From the IMG/VR virus record IMGVR_UViG_3300031576_000019, positions 26,774 through 90,773 of that record: a DNA stretch of 64,000 nucleotides; one strand, written 5' to 3'. Every line of letters starts with the position of its first letter. Position 1 is the first letter of the stretch. Source of the DNA: a virus. The notes beneath the pieces were generated by a model. The model made no database searches. It saw only the letters and a program-made list of their open reading frames with translations, and was not told the DNA's origin. A program made the position numbers and the translations under genes. Below, piece after piece: positions 16,470 to 24,069 of this stretch.

Positions 16470-16500
16470 GTGAATAATCTTTCACAACCTGTGGTATAAT
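16470..16500 (+). promoter_or_regulatory. Promoter with GTGAA dyad
   Basis: GTGAATAATCTTTCAC at 16470-16485, then 9 bp, then consensus TATAAT at 16495-16500. Transcription should begin near 16507, just before the structured leader. Confidence 0.8.
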
Positions 16501-16512
16501 CCTTTTACAAAC

Positions 16513-16653
16513 GCCGTTTGGCAGCGGCCATGAGTGACACAGGACCCCCAAAGACCTCTCGCATGGTCTGTTGGTTTGTTAGGCCACCCCACTTGTCCTG
16601 TGTGGGGCTGCCAAATAGGCCGACAGCTAATAGACCAGCCGAGAGGTCTTTGG
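16513..16653 (+). ncRNA. Structured, probably pseudoknotted leader RNA
   Basis: Complementary segments: GCCG/CGGC (16513-16516 with 16525-16528) enclosing loop TTTGGCAG (16517-16524), which matches CTGCCAAA (16608-16615); ACACAGGAC (16537-16545) with GTCCTGTGT (16595-16603); CCAAAGACCTCTCG (16548-16561) with CGAGAGGTCTTTGG (16640-16653), nested inside which TGGTCT (16564-16569) pairs AGACCA (16632-16637); and a competing hairpin CCCCAC/GTGGGG (16587-16592, 16602-16607). The first two long-range pairings interleave with the 14-bp helix, so a pseudoknot or a two-state switch is implied. It lies between a strong promoter and the ribosome site of the MUG113-domain gene. No known RNA family recognised. 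A 42-codon ORF (16530-16658) spans it without a ribosome site. Confidence 0.75.
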
Positions 16654-16669
16654 TTTAGAAGGAGAGAAT

Positions 16670-17293
16670 ATGTTTTCTTTTAGAGTAGAAGCCAGAGGGG
16701 TTCCGTTCTCAATTTGGTACCCCGAGGGGATTATGGTTGACCCAGACCAGATTGATCCAAGTAATTCTAAGCATATACAGGCTCTCGCCGAGATAATTGT
16801 CTACTACAAGAAAAACAAGGCGGGTTTCAACCTAGAATCTATGATGGGGTGTGGGGACGAGTTCTACTATTTTGGTAGCCCAGAACAAATGAAGGATGTG
16901 ACAGAACTTTATGAAACCGTTGTGCGCGAAGGATGCGATATAAGCACAGATGCTCTAGCGCAGGCAAAGAAGATAAGGGATGTTTACTATGGCTTCACTC
17001 CCAAACCCGTAAGGCCCCCCAAGGCTAGGCCAGAAAAGTCGAGACACGGTTTTGTGTACTTGCTTAGGTCGGACACTGGATATTGGAAGATTGGCCGAAC
17101 GGTCAACCCCGCCAGTCGCGAAAAAACATTTGGTGTGAAACTCCCCTTCGTTGTTCGGTTTGAGCATCTAATTGAAACCAATGACATGATCGCTCTTGAG
17201 CTTCGCTTACACAACCACTTCTCCAAAAAGCGTGTAGATGGCGAGTGGTTTGATCTATCCTCCGAAGACACAGCCTACATCAAGAGCCTATAA
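16670..17293 (+). CDS. GIY-YIG-like (T5orf172/MUG113) protein
   Basis: 207 residues, GAAGGAGAG ribosome site. The C-terminal domain (about 125-207) begins GFVYLLRSDTGYWKIGRTVN and continues through ALELRLHNHFSKKRVDGEWF, the MUG113/T5orf172 variant of the GIY-YIG fold, with the Tyr, Arg and Glu positions expected for a nuclease. The N-terminal 120 residues are unassigned. Family members are usually thought to cut DNA, though few have been tested. It is the first gene behind the structured leader and heads the replication transcript. Confidence 0.8.
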   Translation: MFSFRVEARGVPFSIWYPEGIMVDPDQIDPSNSKHIQALAEIIVYYKKNKAGFNLESMMGCGDEFYYFGSPEQMKDVTELYETVVREGCDISTDALAQAKKIRDVYYGFTPKPVRPPKARPEKSRHGFVYLLRSDTGYWKIGRTVNPASREKTFGVKLPFVVRFEHLIETNDMIALELRLHNHFSKKRVDGEWFDLSSEDTAYIKSL

Positions 17294-17297
17294 GCCC

Positions 17298-18299
17298 ATG
17301 AGCATTTCACTCCTCGCAAAAGTTTTCTACATTGATCCAAAGACCTGCGATCAACCAGAGAAGTGTGTTCTCTCGGCCCTGGCTGACCATGCCAACGATG
17401 AGGGTTACTCTGTCTGGCCTAGCAATGCGCGGCTGGCCTGGAAATCCTCAATGAGCGTGCGTGGTATTCAAAAGGTGATTGACCGACTGATCGAGAAGAA
17501 GTTTGTAGAGATTGTCAGAGAGGCAAATAATGGGCGAACAACTAACGAATATCGTCTTGTGGTTGAAGAAATTGAGGCGGTTTCGGCCAATCATAAGGAT
17601 AGGTTTTTTGATGGGCCAGATGGTCTTACCCACGAACCCCGTTCAGGGGCACCCCTGAACCCCGTTCATCCCACCCCTGAACCCCGTTCACCCGAACCAT
17701 CATATAAGCCATCAAAAGAAACACCAGAAACGGAGAATGACAAAACCGGTCATTCTCCGGCTTCACATAATCTTTCACATCTGAGGCCACAGATAATGGA
17801 GGTTCCAAGCCATCTCAAGGTAAAAGAAAAGATGACCTATACAGGTCGATGCGATCAGTGTGAACAAATAATCACACAGTCTGATTTGGCCTGCCCGGGG
17901 CAAGGCTGTGGGCGTCCAGTTCAATGGATTGGGGGTCGGACGAAGAAAGAGACGGGTAGGGTCACAAAACCCGCCTACGGCCCGCTCAGCGCGTTTACGC
18001 TCAAAGTGCTCAAGTTTGCCCAGGGGACCGTAGACTACAAGTTTGACTGGCCGTCTCCGATGAAGGGCCAAACTTCCTCCAACTTGGAGGGACGCTTCCT
18101 ATCCTTTGAACAAAGCCTGGGTGAGGCGAAAGTTATGTCAATTATCGAAAAGTGTGGGCAGGTCGGAGATAAGGGACTGGGACTCCTCAAGCACGCTATC
18201 AACTGCCTGGCGACCAATTCCGACCCGACCGCCAGGGGCCAACGGCCAGTTGCTTCGCAGAGTCTTGAAACGAAAGGAGAAATAGATTGGGACGCTTAG
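17298..18299 (+). CDS. HTH replication initiator-like protein
   Basis: 333 residues from ATG 17298; upstream extension to 17238 would overlap the preceding gene. Residues 1-70 form a winged HTH of the phage replication type (ALADHANDEGYSVWPSNARL, then SVRGIQKVIDRLIEKKFVEI). A Pro-rich linker follows, then a four-Cys zinc ribbon (CDQCEQ..., CPGQGCG, about 200-225) and a C-terminal helical part. Directly followed by DnaB-like and primase genes, so it likely binds the origin and loads the helicase. Palindrome copy 18076 is read as SSNLEG. Confidence 0.72.
   Translation: MSISLLAKVFYIDPKTCDQPEKCVLSALADHANDEGYSVWPSNARLAWKSSMSVRGIQKVIDRLIEKKFVEIVREANNGRTTNEYRLVVEEIEAVSANHKDRFFDGPDGLTHEPRSGAPLNPVHPTPEPRSPEPSYKPSKETPETENDKTGHSPASHNLSHLRPQIMEVPSHLKVKEKMTYTGRCDQCEQIITQSDLACPGQGCGRPVQWIGGRTKKETGRVTKPAYGPLSAFTLKVLKFAQGTVDYKFDWPSPMKGQTSSNLEGRFLSFEQSLGEAKVMSIIEKCGQVGDKGLGLLKHAINCLATNSDPTARGQRPVASQSLETKGEIDWDA
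18076..18090. repeat. Dispersed palindrome, copy 8
   Basis: Exact copy inside the initiator-like gene, read as Ser-Asn-Leu-Glu-Gly. Confidence 0.9.
18249..18264 (+). repeat. TTGCTTCGCAGA motif, copy 3
   Basis: AGTTGCTTCGCAGAGT within the 3' end of the initiator-like gene, a few bases upstream of the AAAGGAG ribosome site of the helicase. Confidence 0.5.
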
Positions 18300-19276
18300 T
18301 GCAATCCGCCGATTTGACGTATCTCACTCCTGACACCCTTACGGCCGGGCTGGATTACATTGATTATATCCAGAAGAACCAAGGCCGCGCCATCGAGTTA
18401 CCTATTGCCTCTCCGCTCGTTCAGGATTACTGCCCACCCGTCATTCCTGGCCATATCATGCTGGTTGTGGCCCAAAGTCATAATGGCAAGACGGAGTTTC
18501 TGGAAGCTCTGGCAAAGCATAATGCCCTGCGCGCCGCCAAGCATAACCCCAAGGCCGTAGTAGCCTTTGTACATCTTGAGGAAAACATTCAGGATGCCAG
18601 CCTCAAGCAAATCTCACGGCTGTCTGGCGTGCCCATGGGAAAGTTGGCCCGCGGCGAAGTCAATCTTGCCGACCTGCGCCTCAATCCAGAACTCAACAAA
18701 ATCAACGATGCTCCTATCGCTCGGATTGCCGTCAGCATGAGAACGGGCGACAGCCAGTACACCGCCAAGCGATTATATCGCCCTGAAATCCATCGCCAGT
18801 TGAAGGCACTCGAAAGCGAGGGTTGGGAGATCGTCCTGCTTATTGTGGACTATCTCACCGCTCTGCCGACCGACGCCAAGGATGACGAGGAGCGGCGCCT
18901 GAAGGTGCGTGAGGATTTATACGAGTTCCGAGACTGGGGGAATGCCATGCGCTTTCCAGTAGCCTCTGGTAGCCAAGCCAAGCAGAAGCTAGAAGGCGCT
19001 CCTGCACCAGGCATTATGCTTCCCGGTCTTTATGACATTACTGAGAGTAAAGATGTGGCCGAACGATCCGATAGAGTCTATACCTTCTGGATGCCCAAGA
19101 CCACAAACTTGCTTGGCAAGACTTTTGACTTTGGTAAACACACTTTGCGTGTGACCAACGACCTCATTCTCATGCGCGTGTGCAAGCAAAAGGGTGGCTT
19201 GCAATCTGGACGTATCTTTATTTGTCGGTGGAATTATGCTACTGGCACCATTGAGCTTCATCCCGAATACAACTAG
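18287..19276 (+). CDS. DnaB-like RecA-fold helicase ATPase
   Basis: 329 residues. Start TTG 18287 is set by AAAGGAG 7 bases upstream; it overlaps the previous stop, and a GTG at 18299 is the only alternative. The P-loop reads AQSHNGKTE (about 64-72), lacking the first Gly of the consensus GxxxxGKT. Walker B is VLLIVDYLTALP (about 183-194), and SGSQAKQ resembles the DnaB H3 region. It lacks the N-terminal primase-binding domain, which is common in phages. Probably the replicative helicase, fed by the neighbouring primase. Confidence 0.78.
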   Translation: MGRLVQSADLTYLTPDTLTAGLDYIDYIQKNQGRAIELPIASPLVQDYCPPVIPGHIMLVVAQSHNGKTEFLEALAKHNALRAAKHNPKAVVAFVHLEENIQDASLKQISRLSGVPMGKLARGEVNLADLRLNPELNKINDAPIARIAVSMRTGDSQYTAKRLYRPEIHRQLKALESEGWEIVLLIVDYLTALPTDAKDDEERRLKVREDLYEFRDWGNAMRFPVASGSQAKQKLEGAPAPGIMLPGLYDITESKDVAERSDRVYTFWMPKTTNLLGKTFDFGKHTLRVTNDLILMRVCKQKGGLQSGRIFICRWNYATGTIELHPEYN

Positions 19277-19279
19277 CCT

Positions 19280-20305
19280 ATGGACAAACTCTCGCAAGCC
19301 CACATAGGCCAGGCCAAGAGCGCCGACGTTTTGTCATTGGCCAGTCAAATGACCAAGCTCAAGAAGAAGTCCAACTCGCCTCATTTTGGTGAGGAATGGA
19401 AGGGGCCTTGCCCTCGCTGTGGTGGCGAGGACCGGTTTGCGGTTCGGACAGGTATCAACCGTTGGGCTTGTCGCCAGTGTACTGGCATCAACAAGGATTG
19501 CTGGTTTGACGCTATTGCCTTGATTTGGTTCATTGAGACTTGGCAAACACGGCCACAGGGTAAAGACTTTATCTGGTGTGTCAACTCTATCCTCGACAAG
19601 AAACTGCCTACCGCTCCAACACCTGAACCTGAAGACTCGGCTGGCCGACAAGAAGCCTTGGCCCGCTTTACCAACACTGAGCTCTGGCAGGAACTTCACC
19701 GGCGCATGACCCAAGAGAACAGGGATTGGTGGACGGCGCGCGGCGTGCCGCCCGTCTGGCAGGATAAGTTCACCCTTGGCTTCACGCCCGACTGGACCGT
19801 GCAATATCACGAGAAACCGTATCATACACCCGCTTACTCAATCCCATATCGAAGCCTCGAAAACAAAGTTCACAATCTACAATTCCGACTCACCAACCCA
19901 CCCGCGCCTGGTGACAGGTATCGTTGGATAGGAAAACTTGGCGCCTCGTTTTTTGTTGGCCAGCCCGAGATGGGCCTGACCGAAGAAGTCTTTATCGCCG
20001 AGGGCGCTATCAAGGCGATGGTCTTCATCAGCGAGTTTGTACAGGGCCAGCAGGTGCTCGCTACGCCTACCAATGGTTCCTGGGCTGGCATGCCCGACGC
20101 CATCAAGGGCAGGGTCAAGCGGGCTTGGATTATCCTTGACCCCGACAGCAACCATCGCGCCCACGGCTTAGGTAATGAGATTGGTCGGGATGTAGCCCGC
20201 ATCATCACTCTGCCTGCCAAGCTGGACGATCTGATCTTGCACGGCATGGAATATAGGGACTTTGACCGGATGCGCTATTTTGCCCGCCCGCCCCGTTTGA
20301 TATGA
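19280..20305 (+). CDS. DNA primase (zinc finger plus Toprim)
   Basis: 341 residues, starting 4 bases after the helicase stop. Zinc finger: CPRCGGEDRF (about 44-53) and CRQC (about 64-67), as in CHC2-type primases. Toprim: VFIAEGAIKAMVF (about 239-251, acidic Glu) and WIILDPDSN (about 277-285, DxD). It lays RNA primers for phage DNA replication. The helicase and primase are separate genes here, unlike in T7. Confidence 0.85.
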   Translation: MDKLSQAHIGQAKSADVLSLASQMTKLKKKSNSPHFGEEWKGPCPRCGGEDRFAVRTGINRWACRQCTGINKDCWFDAIALIWFIETWQTRPQGKDFIWCVNSILDKKLPTAPTPEPEDSAGRQEALARFTNTELWQELHRRMTQENRDWWTARGVPPVWQDKFTLGFTPDWTVQYHEKPYHTPAYSIPYRSLENKVHNLQFRLTNPPAPGDRYRWIGKLGASFFVGQPEMGLTEEVFIAEGAIKAMVFISEFVQGQQVLATPTNGSWAGMPDAIKGRVKRAWIILDPDSNHRAHGLGNEIGRDVARIITLPAKLDDLILHGMEYRDFDRMRYFARPPRLI

Positions 20306-20331
20306 ATAATGGTTCACTTTTGAGGTACAAT
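20302..20331 (+). promoter_or_regulatory. Promoter with GTGAA-type dyad
   Basis: ATGAATAATGGTTCAC at 20302-20317, 8 bp, TACAAT at 20326-20331. TGAATA is 17 bp from the -10. The start point would fall inside palindrome copy 20333. Confidence 0.75.
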
Positions 20332-20332
20332 C

Positions 20333-20347
20333 CCTCCAAGTTGGAGG
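20333..20347. repeat. Dispersed palindrome in a leader
   Basis: Exact copy overlapping the expected transcription start; its GGAGG continues as GGAGGAGAG and is the only ribosome-site sequence before ATG 20360. Confidence 0.9.
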
Positions 20348-20359
20348 AGAGACCAAGAC

Positions 20360-20737
20360 ATGAACATCACCATCCACTGCCCCTACTGCCGTAAAGATAA
20401 GCACATCACCGATCATCGCGGCTCGTGGCCCAAGCGCTGTCGGGATGAGGCCTGTCGGCAAGCTCATAATCGCGCATACATTAAGGCACGGCGGGCCAAT
20501 CCCCAACCCATCAAAGCTCATCGTAAGCGCAAGTCAGGTGAACGCCTGACGACCTTCTATATCGTTAGTGACCCTGACACGGAAATAGGTTTCCTGTCGG
20601 GCGCGCGTATTAATGCGGTCGAGGCGACACTTGAACTTGGATGCTTCTCTCCTAACACTATCCTCAAACAAGCTGGACACCATTTCCGAGTAACTGGTGA
20701 GATTGGTAGTAATCAGACTCTACAGGAGATACCATGA
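20360..20737 (+). CDS. Zinc-finger protein, 125 aa
   Basis: N-terminal CPYC (7-10) and CRDEAC (about 27-32) suggest a zinc knuckle similar to those in HNH or HTH phage proteins, followed by a very basic stretch (IKARRANPQPIKAHRKRKSG). The C-terminal half (FLSGARINAVEATLELGC...) is unassigned. Likely DNA-binding. First gene behind its own dyad promoter. Confidence 0.6.
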   Translation: MNITIHCPYCRKDKHITDHRGSWPKRCRDEACRQAHNRAYIKARRANPQPIKAHRKRKSGERLTTFYIVSDPDTEIGFLSGARINAVEATLELGCFSPNTILKQAGHHFRVTGEIGSNQTLQEIP

Positions 20738-21225
20738 ATATTGATATTGAAATCCAATTGCTTCGGGCATTGGTGGAAAATCTACCCACCTATCGCCAAC
20801 AACGGCAATGTTCATCCAAAGGAGGCAAGGGCGGGCAGGCAGTATTGATCGTGATGCCCTTTCAGAAAATCCTCACCGACAAATCCCGCGAGATGCGCCT
20901 GGACTGTCTCAAACTCATATTTCCCTTTGGCCCGTCTGGGCCTGTCACTAGCACCAACAGTCTCAGTGACGCTGAGACGCATGTGCTTATCAACTACTTC
21001 TATGATGTCGATAATGGCGAAGGCGTTACAGCCTCCACCCAACTCTCGGCAGAGGCTTGGAGCCTCATTCCTCTTCTTGAACAACAGGTGTTGGAGAATG
21101 GCCGTCAAGCGCTGATTGCACAGGGCCAACTTGAACTGCCAGTGGTTAACCCTGACCCCTTCTCCCAATTCTACGCTTTATCTCTGACCGAAAAGCGGGC
21201 CCTGATGTACGGAGAACCTGAATGA
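20734..21225 (+). CDS. Unknown protein, 163 aa
   Basis: Coupled at both ends by ATGA. Contains LIVMPFQKILTDKSREMRLD and a long amphipathic helix near 115-140. No family recognised. Confidence 0.6.
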   Translation: MNIDIEIQLLRALVENLPTYRQQRQCSSKGGKGGQAVLIVMPFQKILTDKSREMRLDCLKLIFPFGPSGPVTSTNSLSDAETHVLINYFYDVDNGEGVTASTQLSAEAWSLIPLLEQQVLENGRQALIAQGQLELPVVNPDPFSQFYALSLTEKRALMYGEPE

Positions 21226-21407
21226 ATAACCAGTGGGAATATCGCTACGCCAGCACAACCTCATTCTCGGTTAGCCCGGAAAAGTTTTTGACGCTTCTTA
21301 ACAAACTTGGCCAGGAAGGCTGGGAAGTCGTCTGCAATCTGCCATTTGAGCGTTTGCTTCTCAAACGCCAACTTGATACCGAAATTCCGATAGAGGAGGA
21401 AAGATGA
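21222..21407 (+). CDS. DUF4177-like small protein
   Basis: 61 residues, WEYRYAS..., LLNKLGQEGWEVVCNL: the strand-helix-strand with G-x-E-G-W-E-V-V is the signature of DUF4177-like proteins. A second one lies at 22336. Function unknown. Confidence 0.6.
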   Translation: MNNQWEYRYASTTSFSVSPEKFLTLLNKLGQEGWEVVCNLPFERLLLKRQLDTEIPIEEER

Positions 21408-22327
21408 TTATCGCTATTGACGTTGACGACACCGTAGCCGAACTGGTCCCGGCCTGGTTGAATGCTTACAATGACAAATACTCTGGTGATGGCCCAGACT
21501 TGAAGTATGACGAGATCGCTTACTGGACCGCCATTCCTGATAAAGCCAGATGCGGGGCAAAAGTCTATAACCTACTAACCAGTGATCTCTATAACAACGT
21601 GAAGCCAATCAATGGCGCGTGTCAGGCTGTAGACAAGCTTGTTTCCGCTGGTCACGAAATCTGGTTTGCCACAACCGCCATGAGAGAACACGCTGGAGCA
21701 AAAGCGACCTGGCTTCGACGGCACAGTTTTATCAACGACATCTATTCGCCTGAAACTATCGCTCCCATCTACATTGAGACACCCGACAAGACTCGTCTCA
21801 GAGCCGACATCATTGTGGACGACAAACCAGAGACGGTTGAGAGGTTTCCCGGCTACGCCATTTTGTACGATAGGCCCTGGAATCAGGAGTGTCGGACAAT
21901 CCGACGCGCGCACAATTGGGAAGAGGTGTTGAAATTCATTGGTGACATTGAGCCACTCAACAAGGCTCAACAAGGCTCAACTGGTCAGAGAGAGCGTTTC
22001 CGACATACTACCGAGGACCGGTGCCCGGAACAGACTCAAGCGTTCCGAGAACTCATCGAGGCTATGTATCAGACCCATCTCGACAAAAATGCTGATTATT
22101 CACCAGCTAACATTTTGGCGACTGGCCAGGTTGGATTAGTCACGCGGTTGTGGGACAAGACGGCTCGTCTCCTTAACCTGCAAGGGTTTCGGTTCTCCAT
22201 TGAAGAGGCGGGCACCTATGAGCCACCACGCCAACCCAAGAACGAGTCCATCGAAGATACCTATATGGACCTGGCTGTGTATGCCCTTATTGGCCTGATT
22301 GTGCGCCAAGGCAAATGGGGCAAGTGA
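21404..22327 (+). CDS. 5'(3')-nucleotidase fused to Nmad1 (DUF1599) domain
   Basis: 307 residues. N-terminal HAD domain: DVDDT (6-10, nucleophile and acid Asp), FATTAM (about 88-93) and DIIVDDKPE (about 144-152), the pattern of 5'(3')-deoxyribonucleotidases. From about 205 a nucleotide-modification-associated domain 1: LIEAMYQTHLDKNADYSPAN, VGLVTRLWDKTARLLNL, then DTYMDLAVYALIGL. Such domains travel with phage base-modification pathways. The linker is encoded by a 10-bp tandem repeat (21956-21981). Likely trims or supplies nucleotides; the fusion may be recent. Confidence 0.8.
   Translation: MIIAIDVDDTVAELVPAWLNAYNDKYSGDGPDLKYDEIAYWTAIPDKARCGAKVYNLLTSDLYNNVKPINGACQAVDKLVSAGHEIWFATTAMREHAGAKATWLRRHSFINDIYSPETIAPIYIETPDKTRLRADIIVDDKPETVERFPGYAILYDRPWNQECRTIRRAHNWEEVLKFIGDIEPLNKAQQGSTGQRERFRHTTEDRCPEQTQAFRELIEAMYQTHLDKNADYSPANILATGQVGLVTRLWDKTARLLNLQGFRFSIEEAGTYEPPRQPKNESIEDTYMDLAVYALIGLIVRQGKWGK
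21956..21981 (+). repeat. 10-bp tandem repeat at fusion junction
   Basis: CTCAACAAGG twice, then CTCAAC. The unit is not a multiple of 3, so a change in copy number shifts frame between the two domains. Confidence 0.8.
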
Positions 22328-22335
22328 AGCCAACC

Positions 22336-22527
22336 ATGAAATACCACTACCTATATGTGTTGAGTGAAAATCCCATTAATCCCTTGTATCCACCGCGCGT
22401 GCTTGTAGATATTGAGGCGAGTGGTCAATTAACCCTGACGCCGCTCAACGAACTAAGCGATCTGGGCTGGAATGTGCTTTGTCAAATCTCTGGCACTGGC
22501 CCTGACCTGGTTTACTTGCTCAAATGA
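22336..22527 (+). CDS. DUF4177-like small protein, second copy
   Basis: 63 residues from ATG 22336. LNELSDLGWNVLCQI parallels the G-W-E-V-V segment of the gene at 21222. Upstream in-frame starts lie within the previous gene. Coupled to the HNH gene by ATGA. Confidence 0.55.
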   Translation: MKYHYLYVLSENPINPLYPPRVLVDIEASGQLTLTPLNELSDLGWNVLCQISGTGPDLVYLLK

Positions 22528-22979
22528 CTCCTCAACGCGCCACCCTCAAGGCCCTGAAACTGGAAACAAACCGTCGCTTCATCGCCCCCAACCCACACCC
22601 ACCCTCAGACCGAGGGTGGGTTAGTCTCGGCGCTATCCCTAAACGCGCGGGTTACTACAACCAATGTGAGCTCTGTGGGGCTTTCGGTTTCAACCTGCGT
22701 TTTGATCTGCATGAAGTAATCGTTACGCGGGCTGATGTGCGTGGAAATAAGGCCCTTGGCGAAATGATAACAGAGGCCGAGGAGAACACGCTCCTCGTCT
22801 GTCAGCATTGCAACTCCGGCGTGGCAAATCGAGCCGAGGGTCACCGCGACTTTCTCGTGGGAAAACTGGTTGAACAGTACGGCTTCGCCAAAGTCTATAA
22901 CTGGGTAGCGGGCTTGCCCATGAAGAACAAGCAGGAATATCTGGAAAGGGTCCAGGCCCACAATTGCTCCAAAACGTGA
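22524..22979 (+). CDS. HNH-type protein
   Basis: 151 residues. CELCG (about 48-52), DLHEVI (about 61-66) and NTLLVCQHCN (about 88-97) give the zinc-stabilised HNH pattern with H in the first strand and Asn plus CxxC in the second. A helix GHRDFLVGKLVEQYG follows. It could be a structure-specific or homing-type nuclease; there is no AP2 or other binding domain. Confidence 0.7.
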   Translation: MTPQRATLKALKLETNRRFIAPNPHPPSDRGWVSLGAIPKRAGYYNQCELCGAFGFNLRFDLHEVIVTRADVRGNKALGEMITEAEENTLLVCQHCNSGVANRAEGHRDFLVGKLVEQYGFAKVYNWVAGLPMKNKQEYLERVQAHNCSKT

Positions 22980-23005
22980 ACTATTGTTCACGTTTCTGGT
23001 ATAGT
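22976..23005 (+). promoter_or_regulatory. Promoter with GTGAA dyad
   Basis: GTGAACTATTGTTCAC at 22976-22991 overlaps the stop of the HNH gene; 8 bp further is TATAGT (23000-23005). The spacer CGTTTCTGG is identical to that at 8860. Confidence 0.8.
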
Positions 23006-23043
23006 ACGGCTATCTGTTACTCACTTATCTTTCAGGAGAAAGT

Positions 23044-24054
23044 ATGTCATACACCGTAACTTCAAGCAGAAACGTGAACATGCGGAACAAAAAGATTATT
23101 CTGTGGGGCGGCCCCGGTTCGCGCAAGACGGAAACAGTCCTTCGGAACTTCCCGAATGTCTTGCTCATTGATAGCGAGGGGAACTCAGACCAGTGTGTAG
23201 ATGTTCCAGAAATCCCGGAATTTCTACAAGTCAAGACCAAGGATGTTGAGGTGGCCCGCCAGATATTAGTGGATGTGGGCACAAGCAAAGCCAAAATGCC
23301 AGATGGTCAACTGATTGAGACGGTCTGCATTGACTCCGAAACTCTTTTGTGGTGGGTGCGCCAAGAGTTTGGCGCTAATGTCGCCGAAAGCCGGGCCGTG
23401 CGCTACAACCGTAGCAAAGACGAGGCTAATATGACACAGGCCGATTGGAATATCTCCAAGCGGCCACTCAAAGAATTCCACACTTCATTGGCCAATTGCC
23501 CGGTGCGCTACATTGTGTTGATTGGACGTGAGAAGGACCAATATGTCCAACGTCCAGGCTCCTCAAAGCCTGACGATAAAATCAAAGTTGGTGTAGAAGC
23601 CGACTTGATGAAGGGAACTGACTATGAAGCTAATCTCAGTTTCCGGTTTGGTTACGAGGATATTTTGGCCGAGAACCAAGCCCCAAAACCGGGGCCGTGG
23701 TTTTGTGAAGTCACCAAGGTGCAGGGTTCGCTCGGAAAAGAACTTGCCAAAGGCAAGCGTTTCAAGGAGTTTCCTTGGAGCATTATCCAGAAACACAGTC
23801 AGGTCTTGAAGCCATCTGTTGGCGCCGAGACGAGCGATGCGGGCACGGGTAGGGCGGGCGCAGAGGCGCTAGAGTCGGCCAGCAAGACCGAGGAGTGGAC
23901 GAAGGCGGAAGCGGGTGTCAAGCGCAAACGGTTTGAGTTGGAGGCCCAATCCATCACTCCCAGCTGGAAGAAAGTCTTCACCGACGCCAAGTTAGGGTAT
24001 GACCCCGACAAAGAAGCCGAGTTGCTGGAGTTGCTTCGTAAGAGTGTTGCCTAA
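23044..24054 (+). CDS. Sak4-like recombination ATPase
   Basis: 336 residues behind CAGGAGAAAG. The opening ILWGGPGSRKTETV is a P-loop in which the usual GSGKT reads GSRKT. VLLIDSEGN (about 40-48) and TVCIDSETL (about 94-102) supply the Walker B region, as in phage Sak4/AAA_24 single-strand annealing-type proteins. The C-terminal part is a charged linker plus a short helical end. With the RecB-like nuclease it could form the phage recombination pair. ATPase competence is uncertain because of the Arg. Confidence 0.7.
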   Translation: MSYTVTSSRNVNMRNKKIILWGGPGSRKTETVLRNFPNVLLIDSEGNSDQCVDVPEIPEFLQVKTKDVEVARQILVDVGTSKAKMPDGQLIETVCIDSETLLWWVRQEFGANVAESRAVRYNRSKDEANMTQADWNISKRPLKEFHTSLANCPVRYIVLIGREKDQYVQRPGSSKPDDKIKVGVEADLMKGTDYEANLSFRFGYEDILAENQAPKPGPWFCEVTKVQGSLGKELAKGKRFKEFPWSIIQKHSQVLKPSVGAETSDAGTGRAGAEALESASKTEEWTKAEAGVKRKRFELEAQSITPSWKKVFTDAKLGYDPDKEAELLELLRKSVA

Positions 24055-24069
24055 GATGGAAGAAGGAGC

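Noticed and set aside
16513-16653. HDV- or hammerhead-type ribozyme (GCATGGTC resembles an HDV segment)
   Set aside because: The required helix order and the hammerhead core (CTGATGA, GAAA) are absent.
16530-16658. 42-codon ORF across the structured leader
   Set aside because: No ribosome site and composition like an accidental frame; the pairing is the stronger signal. A leader peptide is not fully excluded.
16513-17293. Type III toxin-antitoxin (pseudoknot RNA plus toxin)
   Set aside because: The RNA is not tandemly repeated and the protein is a GIY-YIG/MUG113 type, not ToxN-like; no terminator separates them.
17763-17778. Half dyad ATAATCTTTCAC in the initiator gene
   Set aside because: Only one arm matches and GATAAT is 13 bp away, outside the 7-9 bp range.
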